DNA of 48,106 nt, from positions 1 through 48,106 of the forward strand of contig JAVVEW010000013.1 of assembly GCA_032251045.1 (NCBI GenBank), read 5' to 3'. This document shows positions 9,014 through 16,352 of the stretch, one piece after another; position 1 is the stretch's first letter, and each line of letters opens with the position of its first letter. The DNA is from JAVVEW01 sp032251045 (GTDB taxonomy: Bacteria; Pseudomonadota; Gammaproteobacteria; Methylococcales; Methylomonadaceae). The notes below the pieces were generated by a model. The model had not been told where the DNA came from. It did not search any database and saw nothing but the letters and a program-made list of their open reading frames with translations. The position numbers and the translations under genes are program-made.

Positions 9014-9042
9014 AAATTAACAGCGACAGCCTGGTCTGTCAA
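9014..9042 (-). promoter_or_regulatory. Sigma-70 promoter of the hrcA-grpE-dnaK-dnaJ operon
   Basis: Minus-strand TTGACA (9042-9037), a perfect -35 box, is separated by 17 bases from TAATTT (9019-9014). The predicted start, near 9007, abuts the CIRCE element, so bound HrcA would block initiation. Confidence 0.8.
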
Positions 9043-9210
9043 CGCTGAACACTCGCTGACAACCATTCTGACAAGGACAGTGTACTGATTGCCGCAGTCA
9101 TCGGTGGAAATCCATATCATCTTACACTCGTGATATAAGTTGGCCGATATCTGTTGAACATGGATCATGCGCGTGGTGGATCGACAGGTCGAGGTAGACT
9201 GAACCGATCA

Positions 9211-9231
9211 GGGTTATGTTTCAGATAACCC
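9211..9231. repeat. Small inverted repeat in the hrcA upstream gap
   Basis: GGGTTAT and ATAACCC (7-bp arms, 7-base loop) just ahead of the transposase relic. No T-run follows. The rest of 9043-9210 shows no gene or other clear signal. Confidence 0.4.
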
Positions 9232-9242
9232 GCCTCTGGACT

Positions 9243-9306
9243 CAGCAAGACCGGCTCTATCTCGCCGTGGTGATCGATTTGTTTTTCCAGAAAAAAGTCA
9301 TCAGCG
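9243..9306 (+). pseudogene. Relic of an IS3-type transposase (integrase core fragment)
   Basis: Reading from 9249 the plus strand gives DRLYLAVVIDLFFQKKVIS, which resembles the conserved integrase-core segment LYLAVVIDLFSRKVIG around the second catalytic Asp of IS3-family transposases. A small local indel in the FSRK part would explain the FFQKK variant. Sequence before and after does not continue as transposase and no terminal repeats are visible, so only a fossil remains. It runs straight into the tandem hairpin array. Confidence 0.5.
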
Positions 9307-9310
9307 AAAT

Positions 9311-9412
9311 CCCCCCTAACCCCCCTTTACGAAAGGGGGGGGCTTTTTTGTGCCCCTTTACGAAAGAGGGGCTTTTTTGTGCCCCTTTATGAAAAGGGGG
9401 AGATTTTTTGTG
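9311..9412 (+). repeat. Three tandem C-rich/G-rich hairpins, each followed by a T-run
   Basis: Units with a period of about 30 bases: stems CCCCCCTTT/AAAGGGGGG (9320-9340), GCCCCTTT..GGGGC (9352-9372) and GCCCCTTT..AAGGGG (9381-9400). Each is followed by C or AGA plus TTTTTT and TGTG. Each looks like an intrinsic terminator for plus-strand RNA, yet no plus-strand gene precedes them apart from the transposase relic. The stem is shared with the element at 13845-13878, suggesting a dispersed palindrome that was amplified locally. Confidence 0.8.
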
Positions 9413-9459
9413 ATTTTTTACAACAGCAGGGGTTTGGTTGTGCTTCTTATTAACCAGGC

Positions 9460-9933
9460 TTAGTAAGGTATGCGGGCTTGGCTTTGCAGCCAGCTATGAA
9501 AGGGGCGGTCGTGGCCAGTTATGGCCAGGTGGGTCATGGGGATGCTGCGCTGTTCCAGATCGGTGGCGATTTGTTGATAAATCATAGCGTCATCAAAACC
9601 GGCCTGCGCTGCTGTAAGCCGATCGGCGGCGAAATAGACGGCTTTAAGACGCGCCCAGTAAATGGCGCCTAGACACATAGGACACGGTTCGCAGCTGCTG
9701 TATAAGATGCAGTGGTGCAGTTGAAAATCATTAAGCCGCGCACAGGCGGTGCGTATGGCCTGTATTTCGGCATGGGCAGTGGGGTCATGATTGGCGGTGA
9801 CCTGGTTGGCGCAGGCGGCAATGACCTGACCTTGATATACGATCACCGCGCCGAATGGCCCCCCCGCCAGGCTTTGTGCGTTACGCTCGGCCAGCTCGAT
9901 GGCTTGCTCAAGAAAGTATTGATGGCTGCTCAT
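9460..9933 (-). CDS. guaD: Guanine deaminase-like nucleoside/nucleobase deaminase
   Basis: Zinc-dependent deaminase of 157 residues in the cytidine deaminase superfamily. The PTAHAEIQAIR motif (about residues 51-61) holds the zinc His and catalytic Glu, and SSCEPCPMCLGAIYWAR (about 79-95) the two zinc Cys. Overall similarity, including GGPFGAVIV near the N-terminus and AGFDDAMIY, is closest to the small GuaD of Bacillus, which converts guanine to xanthine, rather than to tRNA adenosine deaminase TadA. The start overlaps the metA stop by 4 bases (ATGA), so the two are translationally coupled. Substrate is inferred from family resemblance only. Confidence 0.85.
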   Translation of the reverse strand: MSSHQYFLEQAIELAERNAQSLAGGPFGAVIVYQGQVIAACANQVTANHDPTAHAEIQAIRTACARLNDFQLHHCILYSSCEPCPMCLGAIYWARLKAVYFAADRLTAAQAGFDDAMIYQQIATDLEQRSIPMTHLAITGHDRPFHSWLQSQARIPY

Positions 9934-10994
9934 AAGTTCAATGGATTGTCCGGGTCGATACCCGGCATGAAAGGACGGTTACGATCCTGGTGGGTGATTT
10001 GGTAAATCTTGCCCAGCCAGTTGTTAAACACGGCGCGGGCGGTGTCTCGCCAGGTGATGTCGATAATCGGCAGCAATTCAGTCTCTGGAAACGGCGGCAA
10101 GGCATGGCCAGGGGCGCGGCGCGCTATCACAGATTGTTGGTAGGCGGCGAGCAACTGTTGCGCCTGGGTATTGAAATAATGGTCGGGAAACGGCGGATAC
10201 ACATCGATTTCGCGCAGATGAAAACGCTGTACTTCGCGTTTGTATTCTTTCAGCAAACTGATGTCGTCATATTCTGGATGCCCCTGGAAGAAGACAATGC
10301 GAAAACCGTCTGGACTGGTGGCTAAATGAACGCCGGCGACATCACTGGTCACCAGGATTCTAAGCCCCGCCGCTTCCAGGTCAGCGCGAAAAATTTCGTT
10401 GAAGCGTGAGTGCGGCACATCGAAACGGGTGTTGATTTCCGCTGTCAATGGATGCCTGCGGTCAATGACTTGATGCGCGAACACCCCCCAGCGCTTGGCG
10501 TCCAGAGGGGTGCGCCGTATGCCGTAAAGATGCTGGACAATGGCATGGGTGGCCAAACAGGAACACAATACCGAGGTGACATTGTGTCGCGCCCAACTGA
10601 ATACTTCCAACAACGACTGCCAAAAGGCCTCTTTTTCGAGCTGGTCTCCGGTGACGTTGGCACCACTGATAATCAGGGCATCCAAGCCTTCCTGACGGAT
10701 TTTTTCAAATGGCTCGTAATAGCGGTCAATGTGGGCCTGGGCTTTGGCACCACGCGGTAAACCGGGAATGGTGAATGGGTGTACATAAAATTGGCTGATT
10801 TGATTGCAGGCGCCAACCAGACGAAAAAATTGCCGCTCGGTGGCTTCCAGCGCCTTGTCGGGCATCATGTTCAATAGGCCGATGTGTAACGCCCGAATAT
10901 CCTGATGCCTGGCCCGGCGCAGGCTGAGAACTTCTTCGCCTTCTTCACGCAGGCGCTGAAACGAGGGTAAATTGGTGTGTGCGACTAGGGGCAT
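9930..10994 (-). CDS. metA: Homoserine O-succinyltransferase/acetyltransferase (MetA family)
   Basis: First committed step of methionine synthesis: acylation of homoserine. It has 354 residues, longer than E. coli MetA (309), with the extra length at the C-terminus after about residue 300. The family core is clear: LNMMPDKALEATERQFFRL near the N-terminus, the nucleophile Cys in SVLCSCLATHAIVQHLYG (about 145), and the catalytic His/Glu in FFQGHPEYD (about 240). Whether the acyl donor is succinyl-CoA or acetyl-CoA depends on one active-site residue and is not decided here. It lies between a P-loop ATPase and guaD in a tight minus-strand run. Confidence 0.92.
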   Translation of the reverse strand: MPLVAHTNLPSFQRLREEGEEVLSLRRARHQDIRALHIGLLNMMPDKALEATERQFFRLVGACNQISQFYVHPFTIPGLPRGAKAQAHIDRYYEPFEKIRQEGLDALIISGANVTGDQLEKEAFWQSLLEVFSWARHNVTSVLCSCLATHAIVQHLYGIRRTPLDAKRWGVFAHQVIDRRHPLTAEINTRFDVPHSRFNEIFRADLEAAGLRILVTSDVAGVHLATSPDGFRIVFFQGHPEYDDISLLKEYKREVQRFHLREIDVYPPFPDHYFNTQAQQLLAAYQQSVIARRAPGHALPPFPETELLPIIDITWRDTARAVFNNWLGKIYQITHQDRNRPFMPGIDPDNPLNL

Positions 10995-11009
10995 GATAGC
11001 GGTAAGCAG

Positions 11010-11879
11010 TCAGGATACGACCGGCGACGCAGGCGCTTGCTGAGCATCGATAGCCGTGGCAATCAGGTCGATAAAGTCTTGCTCGTCGCGTACCTGGTTG
11101 GCGTGCTCTGCGCTGATGGTGTAGCCATGAGCTTGGGCCAGCTGTTGATAACGCGGCTGCCGATAGGCTACCAGTTTAGGAAAGACCCAACGTGCGAAAG
11201 CATCGGGAACCATCTGCTCACTGCTGGCGCAGCCGGTTTCTTGCAGAAACGCGGCGAGCTGAGCATCGAGGAAGTTTTCATTGAAATAAAGTGGCTTAGG
11301 ATGCTGTTTGGCGCGCTCTATAATGGTTTGCTGCAAGGAATCTGGAATGTCCAGATAAACAATCAGGGTGTGTTGTACCAGGCTTGCGATCACTTCGGGG
11401 CTGTCCAGCTCACAGAGGCTGCCACCGGCGTCGTTGATGAAATTGGCATAGCCGTAAATGGTCTTGGCTTTGTGCATGAACTCAGGGACATCGAGCATGG
11501 CGGCAATTTCTGCCTGGCGGTGTAAACGCTGGCGGCGTTTGAATTCGGCCAGTGGCAAGCCGCCGCATTCAGGCTTGCCAACCTTGCCGAGAAAGCTGGA
11601 AATGGGTGCCAGATTATCGACGGTGATGTTGTTGCGAATGTAGATGGAGTCGGTCAACAGCAGTTCGCGAAGACATGGCACGGCCATGGCCTTGGCCTTG
11701 ATGTCGTCCAGAATGGCCTCTTCCAGATACTTGGTGCCAATCCGGTAGTCACCTGAATAATGAAACCATTTTTGTTTTGGCAATTTGCTGGCCAGCGTGG
11801 TTTTACCGGCACCGGACATGGCTAATAAAGTAATCGCTTTGGATTTCCAGGCACGAAACGCCTGCGCGCTCATTTTCAT
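11010..11879 (-). CDS. P-loop ATPase/kinase-like protein of unknown function
   Basis: 289 residues with a Walker A loop LLAMSGAGKTTLASKLP (about residues 17-33), an N-terminal nucleotide-binding beta strand and a possible Walker B LIVYLDIPDS (about 170-180). The HYSGDYRIGTKYL segment after the P-loop resembles the substrate lid position of small-molecule kinases. I do not recognise a characterised homologue. It lies 10 bases after the DUF6763-like gene and 15 bases before metA, so it is probably cotranscribed with them. A role in metabolism of a small phosphoacceptor is possible but unproven. Confidence 0.8.
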   Translation of the reverse strand: MKMSAQAFRAWKSKAITLLAMSGAGKTTLASKLPKQKWFHYSGDYRIGTKYLEEAILDDIKAKAMAVPCLRELLLTDSIYIRNNITVDNLAPISSFLGKVGKPECGGLPLAEFKRRQRLHRQAEIAAMLDVPEFMHKAKTIYGYANFINDAGGSLCELDSPEVIASLVQHTLIVYLDIPDSLQQTIIERAKQHPKPLYFNENFLDAQLAAFLQETGCASSEQMVPDAFARWVFPKLVAYRQPRYQQLAQAHGYTISAEHANQVRDEQDFIDLIATAIDAQQAPASPVVS

Positions 11880-11889
11880 AAATCAGGGC

Positions 11890-12186
11890 TTAGTCGAGAT
11901 AGTCTTCAATATCCAGGCCATCGTTTTGCAAACGATGCTGATCCGGGTCACTGTAACCTAGATCGTCGCTTTCCACCTCAAACGGCGCCGACCAGTCTTC
12001 CGGCTCTTCGATGTAGTCAAATGTGGACGCGTACCAACTGTCACGGTCATATTCACCTATTTCGCCACTCAGATATTGCACCTCAATGGTATCGGCATCT
12101 TCATCGATGGCAACAACTTTGAACAGGTAGTCATTTTCCAGGTCTTTATACCAGCGATCGATGACCGGGTCGGTAATAGTAGTCAT
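11890..12186 (-). CDS. Small acidic protein, DUF6763-like
   Basis: 98 residues beginning MTTITDPVIDRWYKDLENDY, with AGGGA 6 bases upstream of the ATG; in-frame codons further up lack a ribosome site. The protein is strongly acidic, with a beta-rich core (LFKVVAIDEDADTIEVQYLSG) resembling an SH3-like barrel, followed by an aromatic/acidic stretch (DSWYASTFDYIEEPEDW). No catalytic motif is seen. It appears to be the first gene of the run leading to metA and guaD. The family name is from memory and the function is unknown. Confidence 0.8.
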   Translation of the reverse strand: MTTITDPVIDRWYKDLENDYLFKVVAIDEDADTIEVQYLSGEIGEYDRDSWYASTFDYIEEPEDWSAPFEVESDDLGYSDPDQHRLQNDGLDIEDYLD

Positions 12187-12416
12187 ATCGTTCCCTTGAA
12201 AGCAGAGTGTTTGAACATTCAGCAATCCTGACACATGCAGGCTTGCCGGGGCGCTAAACGCCATTGCCGATCGCGCTTGGCAATTATGAATTGAAGTCAG
12301 CTCATGGCTTCAACATACGCGGCCTATGTTAATCTTTAGCTTCGGCTGCGGCATACGGTCAATACAAACGGTCATGACAACATCTCGACCGAGCCTAAGC
12401 GCTACATTAACCTTGA

Positions 12417-13121
12417 ATGAAGATTGCCACTATGACACTAACACAATCCAGCGCCACTGCGGCTATTATACCGGCACAGGACAAACACACCCACACCGTG
12501 TTCTGGTTACATGGCCTGGGCGCGGACGGCCATGACTTTACCCCTTTGATTGCGCAGCTAAGTGACACCGCCCGGGCTGGCGTGCGCTTTATTCTGCCAC
12601 ATGCGCCGGTGCAACCGGTAACCATCAATGGCGGCCTGGAAATGCGTGCCTGGTATGACATTCGCACGCCCAATCTCACCGTTGCCGTGGATGACGATGG
12701 CATTACCCGCTCGGTGACATGGCTTAATGAGCACATTGCGGCGGAAATCGCGCTAGGTATCCCAAGCCACCGGATTCTGTTGGCTGGTTTTTCACAAGGC
12801 GGCGTCATCGCCTTGCAGACTGGCCTGACTGCGGCTGAGCCACTGGCCGGCATTCTGGCGTTATCCACTTACCTGCCCACCTGGCCACATGTCCAGGAGC
12901 ATTTAACCGAGGCTAACCGGCAAACACCCATTTTGCAAATGCATGGCCGTGATGATGATATTGTGCCCTGGCATGTCGCGCACAACGTGCATCAGCAACT
13001 TGACCGCTTAGGTTACCCCAGCCAATGGCATGACTATGCCATGGCGCATTCGCTGTGCGCGGAGCAAATTCCGGTGATTTCGACTTTTATCGAACATTGC
13101 CTTGGAGGGCGTGATGACTGA
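12417..13121 (+). CDS. Carboxylesterase/phospholipase, alpha/beta hydrolase
   Basis: Soluble serine hydrolase of 234 residues, the size of the EstB / acyl-protein thioesterase group. VFWLHGLGADGHDF (about residues 28-41) forms the oxyanion loop, LLAGFSQGGVIAL (about 120-132) the nucleophile elbow, GRDDDIVPW (about 180) the catalytic Asp, and YAMAHSLC (about 205) the His. Natural substrate is unknown; short acyl esters are usual in the family. The ATG at 12417 was taken, though the one at 12432 is equally possible because neither has a clear ribosome site. Its 3' end overlaps the start of dnaQ by 8 bases. Confidence 0.88.
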   Translation: MKIATMTLTQSSATAAIIPAQDKHTHTVFWLHGLGADGHDFTPLIAQLSDTARAGVRFILPHAPVQPVTINGGLEMRAWYDIRTPNLTVAVDDDGITRSVTWLNEHIAAEIALGIPSHRILLAGFSQGGVIALQTGLTAAEPLAGILALSTYLPTWPHVQEHLTEANRQTPILQMHGRDDDIVPWHVAHNVHQQLDRLGYPSQWHDYAMAHSLCAEQIPVISTFIEHCLGGRDD

Positions 13122-13824
13122 GCGGGTGCGTCAAATCGTTCTCGATACCGAGACCACTGGCCTTGAACCGAAACAAGGTCATAGAATTATTGAAATTGGC
13201 GCGGTGGAGCTGGTCGGGCGACGCCTGACCGGGCGCACTTTTCATGTTTATCTCAACCCCGAACGCGAGGTTGAGGCCGGCGCGGTGGAAGTGCATGGGC
13301 TTAGCAATGACTTTCTGGTCGATAAGCCGCGTTTTGCCCAGGAAGCCTTAGCCTTGCTGAACTTCATCAGCGATGCGGAATTGATTATTCACAACGCACC
13401 GTTTGATGTTGGCTTTCTCGATCATGAATTGAGCTTGATGGGTTCGGACTATCGGGTCAGTCGCGACAACGCCATTTTTGATACCCTGGTCTTTGCCCGG
13501 CAAAAGCATCCCGGTCAGCGTAACAGCCTGGATGCGCTGTGCAAACGCTATGGTGTTGATAACAGCCACCGGGAGTTACACGGCGCGTTATTAGATGCGG
13601 AAATTCTCGCGGACGTGTATTTGCTGATGACCGGTGGCCAGCGCTCGCTTTTGGCCGAGTCAGACGGTGCCGAAAACAGCGACATCCAGTCTCGCCAGCC
13701 AATCGCACTGCCCCCGGGCGAGCCCTTGCCGGTGCTGCATGGCAGCGCCGAGGAACTGACCGCCCATGCCAAGCAACTGGAGTTGATTGCTAAAACGGCC
13801 GGGCATTGCTTGTGGCAAACGTAA
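13114..13824 (+). CDS. dnaQ: DNA polymerase III epsilon subunit (3'-5' proofreading exonuclease)
   Basis: Proofreading subunit of the replicative polymerase, 236 residues. Exo I is VLDTETTGLEP (two metal Asp/Glu, about residue 8), Exo II HNAPFDVGFLDHEL (about 95), and Exo III HRELHGALLDAEILADVYLL (about 150) with the His-x4-Asp of the DEDDh class. The C-terminal 60 residues are the flexible region that binds the alpha subunit. GGAGG 5 bases before the ATG at 13114 decides the start over an upstream ATG at 13102. It overlaps the end of the esterase gene, so translation is probably coupled. Confidence 0.95.
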   Translation: MTERVRQIVLDTETTGLEPKQGHRIIEIGAVELVGRRLTGRTFHVYLNPEREVEAGAVEVHGLSNDFLVDKPRFAQEALALLNFISDAELIIHNAPFDVGFLDHELSLMGSDYRVSRDNAIFDTLVFARQKHPGQRNSLDALCKRYGVDNSHRELHGALLDAEILADVYLLMTGGQRSLLAESDGAENSDIQSRQPIALPPGEPLPVLHGSAEELTAHAKQLELIAKTAGHCLWQT

Positions 13825-13844
13825 CCGTTCACAGCTTGAAAAAA

Positions 13845-13878
13845 ATCCCCCTCGATCCCCCTTTGAGAAAGGGGGAGG
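13845..13878. repeat. Dispersed CCCCCTTT/AAAGGGGG palindrome
   Basis: Perfect 8-bp stem (13857-13864 / 13868-13875) with a 3-base loop, preceded by AATCCCCCTCGAT. It is the same design as the hairpins at 9311-9412 and weakly the one at 28095-28122. Located 20 bases after dnaQ, it could also act as a weak terminator, but no T-run follows. Confidence 0.6.
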
Positions 13879-14012
13879 CCGGTCAAACAGGTTCTCTCTT
13901 CAGGGTCAATCCCATGAACGCTTAGGTTCAACCCAGCTTACGGACTGGAACTTCCATCATGAGAATTGCTGGAAGCCACGACCAAGCCACGCCAAATAAC
14001 CGTCGGCGCGGT

Positions 14013-14018
14013 TATAAT
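14013..14018 (+). promoter_or_regulatory. Possible -10 element of the parB promoter
   Basis: A perfect TATAAT lies 29 bases before the parB start codon. The -35 position (about 13990-13995) has no good match, so this may be a weak or activator-dependent promoter. It would give parB its own transcript, separate from dnaQ. Confidence 0.4.
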
Positions 14019-14047
14019 AGGCGACTTTTTCTCAGCACTTATTTTTC

Positions 14048-14929
14048 ATGGCAACAAAAAAACGAGGTTTGCATCGCGGCCTGGATGCACTATTAGGCGA
14101 TGTGGTACAGCAAACGCAAGCCCCGGTCAGTCAACAAGGCGTGCAACAATTACCGGTGGAATGGCTGAAACGCGGCCGCTACCAGCCGCGCAAAGACATT
14201 GATCCCGGCAAAATCCAGGAACTGGCCGAATCGATCAAGGCGCAAGGCATCATTCAGCCGATTATTGTCCGCAAACTAGAAGAACAGCACTATGAAATTA
14301 TCGCCGGGGAACGACGCTGGCGCGCCGCGCAGTTAGCACAACTTTCTGATGTGCCCGTACTGGTGCGTGAACTGGACGACCGTACCGCACTGGCCATTGC
14401 CTTAATCGAAAACATTCAGCGCGAGGATTTAAGCCCGCTGGAAGAAGCTGACGCCTTACAGCGTTTACTGGATGAGTTTGGCATGACTCAGCAAAGCCTG
14501 GGCGCGGCCGTGGGCAAATCACGCGCTCAGGTAGCTAATTTGTTGCGCCTGCTGGATTTGGAAGCAGAAGTTAAAGCACTGCTCAATAACAAAGAGCTGG
14601 ATATGGGACATGCCCGGGCGCTGCTGGCCCTGCCTGGGAATCTGCAAGTGCAAGCAGCGCGCAAGGTGGCACAGCAAGGCCTGACCGTCCGGGCAACTGA
14701 AAGCCTGGTCAAGGCTTTGTTGCAACCAAAACACCCGACAGCACAAACGGCCAACCATGATGCCGACACGCAGCGCCTGATTGACCGGTTAACCGACCGG
14801 CTGGGTGCCGATGTGATGCTTAATCATCAACCTAGCGGCGCGGGCAAGCTGGTGGTCAACTACCGCTCGGTAGATCAGCTGGAAGGTATTTTGCAGGTAT
14901 TAGGGGTTAGTGACGAAGACGAGATCTAG
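14048..14929 (+). CDS. parB: Chromosome-partitioning protein ParB (without adjacent parA)
   Basis: CTP-dependent DNA clamp that loads at parS and spreads. The 293 residues begin with RGLHRGLDALLGD, the short ParA-stimulating N-terminal motif. They continue through the ParB/Srx CTPase domain (YQPRKDI, IIQPIIVRK, IIAGERRWRAAQLA at about residue 82-92), the helix-turn-helix region (MTQQSLGAAVGKSRAQVANLLRLL) and a C-terminal dimerisation domain. All functional motifs are intact. parA normally precedes parB with gidAB nearby; here dnaQ is upstream and folD, on the opposite strand, downstream. I saw no parS-like TGTTTCACGTGAAACA site in the window. Confidence 0.95.
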   Translation: MATKKRGLHRGLDALLGDVVQQTQAPVSQQGVQQLPVEWLKRGRYQPRKDIDPGKIQELAESIKAQGIIQPIIVRKLEEQHYEIIAGERRWRAAQLAQLSDVPVLVRELDDRTALAIALIENIQREDLSPLEEADALQRLLDEFGMTQQSLGAAVGKSRAQVANLLRLLDLEAEVKALLNNKELDMGHARALLALPGNLQVQAARKVAQQGLTVRATESLVKALLQPKHPTAQTANHDADTQRLIDRLTDRLGADVMLNHQPSGAGKLVVNYRSVDQLEGILQVLGVSDEDEI

Positions 14930-15035
14930 CTAACCGTCTTATGATGCAGCGCTGAGCGCCCTGCCCGCCTTTTGATCTCACCGTTAATCGCAACAATGCC
15001 GGCCTGTTTTTGACAAGGATTGAGGGCGGCTTCAA

Positions 15036-15896
15036 TTATATCGATTGACTCGCGCTTTGTTCTGCCGCGACCACAGTGTTGGCGACCAACATAGTGATGG
15101 TCATCGGGCCGACGCCGCCCGGAACAGGCGTGATATAGCCGGCCACTTCCTTAACACCATCGAAATCAACATCACCGACCAGGCGACCATCATCGAGACG
15201 ATTGATCCCGACATCGATCACCGCCGCCCCCGGCTTCACCATGTCGGCGGTGATGAGATTAGGCCGCCCGGTGGCCACAACCAAAATATCGGCCAACGCG
15301 GTGAATTGCTTCAAATCCCGCGTTTTAGAGGTGCAAATGCTGACCGTGGCATTTTTTTGCAGTAACAACATGGCCATAGGCTTGCCGACGATATTGCTGC
15401 GCCCAACCACCACGGCATTTTGCCCTTCAATCGCGATACCCGATTGCTCTAGCAAGGCCAATACCCCAAAGGGCGTACACGGCGGAAAGATACTACTACC
15501 CGACATCAAAGCGCCCATGTTGTAAAGATGAAAACCATCGACATCCTTGGCAATATCAATCGTTTCCAACACGCGATTCATGTCAATGTCAGGTGGCAAT
15601 GGCAATTGCACTAAAATGCCGTGAATATCGGAATTGCGGTTCAGATTGTCGATCGTCGATAACAACATGGCTTCAGAAATATCCGCCGGCAACTCAATCA
15701 ATTCGGAACGTATGCCCACTTCATGACAAGCACGGATTTTATTACGCACATAAACCTTAGAAGCCGGATTTTCACCGACGATAATCACCGCCAGCCCCGG
15801 TAAAATTCCTTGCTGTTTAAGTTGCGTGACGCGCTGTTGCCATTGCGCACGCGTTGCCAAGGCAATTTGTTTGCCGTCAATAATTTTTGCAGTCAT
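15036..15896 (-). CDS. folD: Methylenetetrahydrofolate dehydrogenase/cyclohydrolase
   Basis: Bifunctional one-carbon enzyme interconverting methylene-, methenyl- and formyl-tetrahydrofolate. It has 286 residues, equal to E. coli FolD. Catalytic YVRNKIRACHEVGI (about residue 50, Tyr and Lys of YxxxK), VQLPLPPDID, the NADP loop VVGRSNIVGKPMAMLLL (about 165-180) and the C-terminal signature TPVPGGVGPMTI are all present. The start is the ATG at 15894-15896; an upstream in-frame ATG would begin inside the tRNA-Leu gene, which rules it out. It lies downstream of that tRNA and its terminator and is convergent with parB. Confidence 0.95.
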   Translation of the reverse strand: MTAKIIDGKQIALATRAQWQQRVTQLKQQGILPGLAVIIVGENPASKVYVRNKIRACHEVGIRSELIELPADISEAMLLSTIDNLNRNSDIHGILVQLPLPPDIDMNRVLETIDIAKDVDGFHLYNMGALMSGSSIFPPCTPFGVLALLEQSGIAIEGQNAVVVGRSNIVGKPMAMLLLQKNATVSICTSKTRDLKQFTALADILVVATGRPNLITADMVKPGAAVIDVGINRLDDGRLVGDVDFDGVKEVAGYITPVPGGVGPMTITMLVANTVVAAEQSASQSI

Positions 15897-15928
15897 CGCT
15901 TTATGTTGGAATTGGTAACTTTCAGGCA

Positions 15929-15966
15929 TAAAAAAACCCGTAACGGATGTGTACGGGTTTTTTATT
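15929..15966 (-). terminator. Intrinsic terminator after tRNA-Leu
   Basis: Minus-strand stem ACCCGT / ACGGGT with an 11-base loop and a run of seven T, placed 5 to 40 bases past the tRNA 3' end and before the folD start. A-rich sequence on the other side makes the signal nearly bidirectional. Confidence 0.8.
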
Positions 15967-15971
15967 TTTGT

Positions 15972-16056
15972 TGGTGCCGAGGGTCGGAATCGAACCGACA
16001 CCCCCGAAGGGACCGGATTTTGAATCCGGCGCGTCTACCAGTTTCACCACCCCGGC
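15972..16056 (-). tRNA. tRNA-Leu(CAA)
   Basis: 85-nt class II tRNA with encoded CCA (plus-strand TGG at 15972-15974). The acceptor stem GCCGGGG.. pairs with ..CTCGGC with one imperfection, the D-arm holds GGTGGTGAAACTGGTAGACGC, the anticodon loop TTCAAAA reads CAA (codon UUG), the variable arm is a long stem around TCCCTTCGGGG, and the T-arm is GGTTCGATTCC. The long variable arm and the GGT-AGAC D-loop fit leucine. Confidence 0.95.
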
Positions 16057-16067
16057 AATAGTCGCAT

Positions 16068-16095
16068 AGAATATCACGCCTGGATAAAAATACAA
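16068..16095 (-). promoter_or_regulatory. Predicted tRNA-Leu promoter
   Basis: Minus strand TTGTAT (16095-16090), 16-base spacer, TATTCT (16073-16068), about 11 bases before the mature tRNA 5' end. This is moderately close to sigma-70 consensus. Confidence 0.5.
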
Positions 16096-16188
16096 AGCCT
16101 GAACAAGCGCTATGCACGATTAACTTCTTCAGCTTGTCACAGGTTTCGGTTAAGATTGCCGGTTCACAACAATAATTCAGGGGTATTT

Positions 16189-16344
16189 ATGGAAACACCA
16201 TTATCAGAACAAGAACGCGCTGAAATCCTTAACAGCAAACCGGTCGGCACCTGGGCCTTGCTGCTGGTGGTCGGCGGCGGCATGTTGGTCGCCTGGCTGC
16301 TGATTTATTTCGGCATTTTCGTGCCCCGTGGTCTGGTGCAGTGA
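16189..16344 (+). CDS. Small single-TM subunit of ba3-type cytochrome c oxidase (subunit IIa-like)
   Basis: 51-residue membrane protein starting METPLSEQERAEILNSKPVGTW, with AGGGG 6 bases upstream. A short N-terminal cytoplasmic part is followed by one strong transmembrane helix (about residues 22-43, WALLLVVGGGMLVAWLLIYFGIF). Its size, topology and position directly before subunit II match the small subunit IIa of ba3 oxidases, where a separate helix replaces the first helix missing from subunit II. It is the first gene of a tight four-gene operon. Confidence 0.8.
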   Translation: METPLSEQERAEILNSKPVGTWALLLVVGGGMLVAWLLIYFGIFVPRGLVQ

Positions 16345-16352
16345 GGTTAGCC

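Noticed and set aside
9311..9412. CRISPR-like array
   Set aside because: The period is only about 30 bases with no unique spacers; the units are hairpins with T-runs.
14048..14929. parS site near parB
   Set aside because: No sequence close to TGTTTCACGTGAAACA was seen; the GTTTCACC in tRNA-Leu is part of the tRNA.
15897..16001. N-terminal extension of FolD
   Set aside because: The extra residues would be encoded by the tRNA-Leu gene and its terminator.
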